DNA of 7,147 bases from an uncultured Lachnospiraceae bacterium (GTDB lineage: Bacteria > Bacillota > Clostridia > Lachnospirales > Lachnospiraceae), in assembly GCA_946627575.1 (NCBI GenBank), contig CAMOVS010000058.1, positions 1 to 7,147 on the forward strand, written 5' to 3'. Of this stretch, positions 5,428-7,147 are shown piece after piece (position 1 is the first letter of the stretch; each line of letters opens with the position of its first letter). The notes beneath the pieces were generated by a model that saw only the letters and a program-made list of their open reading frames with translations, was not told the DNA's origin and did no database searches. The translations under genes and the position numbers were made by a program.

Positions 5428-6810
5428 CTATGGTCGATCGACAAGAGCCTCACCGATTTCAACGACATTGCCGGCTCCCATGGTGATTACCAGATCTTCT
5501 CCATTCGCCCTGGTTCGGATGAAGTCCTCGATTTCTTTAAAAGAAGGGAGGTAGCAGGCATCACAGCCGGTCTTTTGAAGCAGGTTCAGGATATCCCTGG
5601 AAGAAACCGTGCCCGGATCCGGCTCCCTGGCGGCATATATATCCGCCAGAACCACATGGTCTGCAAGACTTAAAGCGTCAGCAAAATCCGGAAGAAATGC
5701 CAGAGTCCTTGTGTAGGTATGGGGCTGGAAGATAACCCAGAGATCCTTGTGATCGACTTCTTTGGCCGTTGTAAGGGTTGCCCGGATCTCTGTGGGATGG
5801 TGGGCGTAATCATCGACAATCCTTACGGTACCCATCTGACCCTTGTATTCAAACCGGCGGTGGGTTCCTCCAAAGGAGAGGAGTCCGGCACGGATCTCTT
5901 CTTCAGAAAGGCCGATATCCAGGGAACAGGCGATGGCAGCCAGAGCATTCACTACATTGTGAAGACCCTTGACAGCGAGGGAGTAGGACCCGGCCTCCCT
6001 GCCGGAACGAAGCAGGGTAAAGGAAGCATTGCCCATGGAGTCAAAAGTGATATCCCTGGCACTGAAATCATTTTCCGGGTTCAGACCGAAGGTGATGACA
6101 GGAAGATCCAGATCCCGGGTAACCTCTCCGGTATAAGCCATGTCGCCGTTGATGATTACTTTGCCGTTTTTTCCGGTCTGGGAGGCAAACTGGTGAAAGG
6201 AGTGGATGATGTCATCGATATCCTTGAAGAAATCCATGTGGTCTTCTTCGACATTTAATATAATTGAATAAAGGGGATGAAATTCCAGGAAACTGTTGGT
6301 GTATTCACAGGCTTCTGTAAGGAAAAGGTCGGAAGCCCCCACCCTTATGTTGCCGCCGATCCGGTCCAGCATACCTCCCACACTGACAGTGGGGTCGGTT
6401 CCGGCCTGGAGAAGGATGTGGGTCAGCATGGATGTCGTCGTTGTCTTGCCGTGGGTTCCTGCAACACCGATGGAACGGGGATAGTTGGCCATAATCTGCC
6501 CCAGGAGAGCAGCCCTGGTTATCATGGGTATGCCGGCAGAAGATGCTGCCGCGAATTCCTCATTACTTTCATGGATGGCGGCTGTGTATACCACCAGATC
6601 AATATCATCGTTAATATTCTCCGCCTTCTGTCCGATGCAGATCTTTGCGCCGATGGATTCCAGATGGTCCGTTAATTCGGATCTCTTCATATCCGAACCG
6701 CTGATTGTATAACCCCGGTCAAGAAGAATCTCAGCAAGTCCGCTCATGCTTATGCCTCCGATGCCGATAAAATGCACATGGACAGGATGATTGTAGTCTA
6801 ATTGGTACAT
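5428..6810 (-). CDS. murC: UDP-N-acetylmuramate--L-alanine ligase
   Basis: MurC is the cytoplasmic Mur ligase that adds L-alanine to UDP-N-acetylmuramic acid with ATP, the first step in building the peptidoglycan stem peptide. All three Mur ligase domains are present in 460 residues, a normal length. The N-terminal UDP-binding fold has GIGGISM (16-22). The central ATPase has the P-loop GTHGKTTTT (118-126, K122), EACEY (166-170) and NVEEDHMD (186-193). HN at 284-285 marks the conserved region near the end of the central domain. The C-terminal domain has GGTHRRFEYKG (314-324), DDYAHHPTE (333-341) and QPHTYTR (362-368). The start at 6810 follows AGGAG (6820-6824) by 9 bases. A sigma-A promoter lies about 115 bases upstream and a terminator follows the stop, so it appears to be transcribed alone. 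No key residue is missing. Confidence 0.97.
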   Translation of the reverse strand: MYQLDYNHPVHVHFIGIGGISMSGLAEILLDRGYTISGSDMKRSELTDHLESIGAKICIGQKAENINDDIDLVVYTAAIHESNEEFAAASSAGIPMITRAALLGQIMANYPRSIGVAGTHGKTTTTSMLTHILLQAGTDPTVSVGGMLDRIGGNIRVGASDLFLTEACEYTNSFLEFHPLYSIILNVEEDHMDFFKDIDDIIHSFHQFASQTGKNGKVIINGDMAYTGEVTRDLDLPVITFGLNPENDFSARDITFDSMGNASFTLLRSGREAGSYSLAVKGLHNVVNALAAIACSLDIGLSEEEIRAGLLSFGGTHRRFEYKGQMGTVRIVDDYAHHPTEIRATLTTAKEVDHKDLWVIFQPHTYTRTLAFLPDFADALSLADHVVLADIYAAREPDPGTVSSRDILNLLQKTGCDACYLPSFKEIEDFIRTRANGEDLVITMGAGNVVEIGEALVDRP

Positions 6811-6841
6811 AAATGATTGCTCCTATTTTCTATGATGATTA

Positions 6842-6899
6842 CTGTTCATGGCTTCTTTTCGAAAGAGGATAGAAGAGTATGAAATTCGGCCATGAACAG
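6842..6899 (-). repeat. 11-bp inverted repeat in the murC leader
   Basis: CTGTTCATGGC (6842-6852) and its exact reverse complement GCCATGAACAG (6889-6899) are 36 bases apart, inside the predicted murC 5' untranslated region. The second arm in transcript order ends about 18 bases before the ribosome binding site. The loop contains a shorter near-palindrome around TTCGAA. No T-tract follows, so it is not an intrinsic terminator. It may be an RNA stem affecting murC translation or stability, or a DNA operator; the sequence does not decide. Confidence 0.55.
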
Positions 6900-6924
6900 G
6901 ATTATTCCATAAGTCACAACGTCC

Positions 6925-6953
6925 ATTATAGTCTAATCAATGCAGATTTGCAA
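6925..6953 (-). promoter_or_regulatory. Sigma-A promoter of murC
   Basis: On the minus strand the -35 box TTGCAA (6948-6953) is separated by exactly 17 bases from a perfect -10 box TATAAT (6925-6930). Transcription would start near 6918, giving a leader of about 108 bases before the murC ATG. Confidence 0.78.
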
Positions 6954-6993
6954 GAAAGAGGAGGGAGGATCGACTCGGATTTCGGAGCTGAAT

Positions 6994-7015
6994 ATTCCCG
7001 GAAGATGGCGGGAAT
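6994..7015. repeat. Short inverted repeat in the divergent intergenic region
   Basis: ATTCCCG and CGGGAAT form a 7-bp perfect inverted repeat around an 8-base spacer, between the murC promoter and the rightward promoter. No T-tract follows on either strand. It might be an operator for either divergent gene, but it could also be chance. Confidence 0.3.
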
Positions 7016-7077
7016 CAGGACAGGGAAAAGTGATGCGAATTAGAGCGGTAATTTGTTGATTTTTTGTCCCAAATTCC

Positions 7078-7106
7078 TTTTAATTTCTGGTAGATAATGT
7101 TATAAT
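7078..7106 (+). promoter_or_regulatory. Extended -10 promoter of a gene that starts beyond the window
   Basis: TGTTATAAT (7098-7106) is a perfect extended -10 element (TGnTATAAT). The -35 position 17 bases upstream reads TTTTAA, a weak match, as is common when an extended -10 is present. It drives rightward, divergent from murC. Confidence 0.72.
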
Positions 7107-7129
7107 TAGACATGATGTGAAATTTACGT

Positions 7130-7140
7130 GGAAGGGGTGA
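7130..7140 (+). promoter_or_regulatory. Ribosome binding site of the next rightward gene
   Basis: GGAAGGGGTGA resembles the anti-SD complement AGGAGGTGA with one base missing. Only seven bases remain before the window ends and no start codon is suitably placed inside, so the gene is expected to begin at about 7148. Its identity cannot be seen. Confidence 0.65.
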
Positions 7141-7147
7141 TACGACA

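Noticed and set aside
5214..5468. 84-residue minus-strand reading frame rich in His-Ile
   Set aside because: It overlaps the end of murC in another frame and reads through the terminator; its repeats also come from the DnaA boxes.
5719..6258. 179-residue plus-strand frame opposite murC
   Set aside because: It lies wholly antisense to the conserved murC sequence and is a codon-bias shadow.
6811..6918. T-box or other amino-acid riboswitch ahead of murC
   Set aside because: The leader is too short and lacks the T-box core sequence and a terminator/antiterminator pair.

Overview
The window looks like a chromosomal housekeeping segment of a low- to mid-GC member of the Bacillota, most likely class Clostridia, family Lachnospiraceae. 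The reasons are strong AGGAGG-type ribosome binding sites, a DnaD plus DnaC/DnaI-type helicase-loading gene pair, an unusually long (396-residue) ribose-phosphate pyrophosphokinase, and a MurC with a Lachnospiraceae-like N-terminus. The assignment rests on recalled protein similarity; no search was run. I see no rRNA, tRNA, CRISPR array, insertion sequence or phage gene.

Layout, left to right. Bases 1-1446 (+) encode the C-terminal 481 residues of a class A penicillin-binding protein, cut by the window edge, with an intact transpeptidase domain and a very acidic tail. A perfect 14-bp inverted repeat (1501-1534) separates it from the converging gene prs (1595-2785, -), whose product makes PRPP. 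After a 170-base gap come two tightly coupled minus-strand genes: a DnaC/DnaI-type AAA+ helicase loader (2956-3987) and, upstream of it, a DnaD-domain replication initiation protein (3990-5072). A 355-base non-coding region (5073-5427) separates dnaD from murC (5428-6810, -). The last 337 bases hold the murC promoter and leader and, divergently, a strong promoter plus ribosome binding site for a plus-strand gene that begins just beyond the window.

The most interesting part is the 355-base region between murC and dnaD. It contains four perfect DnaA boxes (TGTGGATAA on the plus strand, TTATCCACA on the minus strand) and at least seven near-matches. All are in the same orientation, and within three blocks they repeat at 9-12 bp intervals, close to one helical turn. 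The cluster lies immediately upstream of the dnaD-helicase-loader operon and is interrupted by the murC terminator. The window shows no sign of the dnaA-dnaN locus, so this is probably an extra-oriC DnaA-box cluster. It could let DnaA control the genes for helicase loading, titrate DnaA, or both.

Functionally the genes join cell-wall precursor synthesis (MurC), wall polymerisation and crosslinking (the penicillin-binding protein), replication initiation (DnaD and its loader) and nucleotide precursor supply (Prs). That mix is consistent with a growth- and cell-cycle-related neighbourhood, although only the dnaD-loader pair is clearly one operon.
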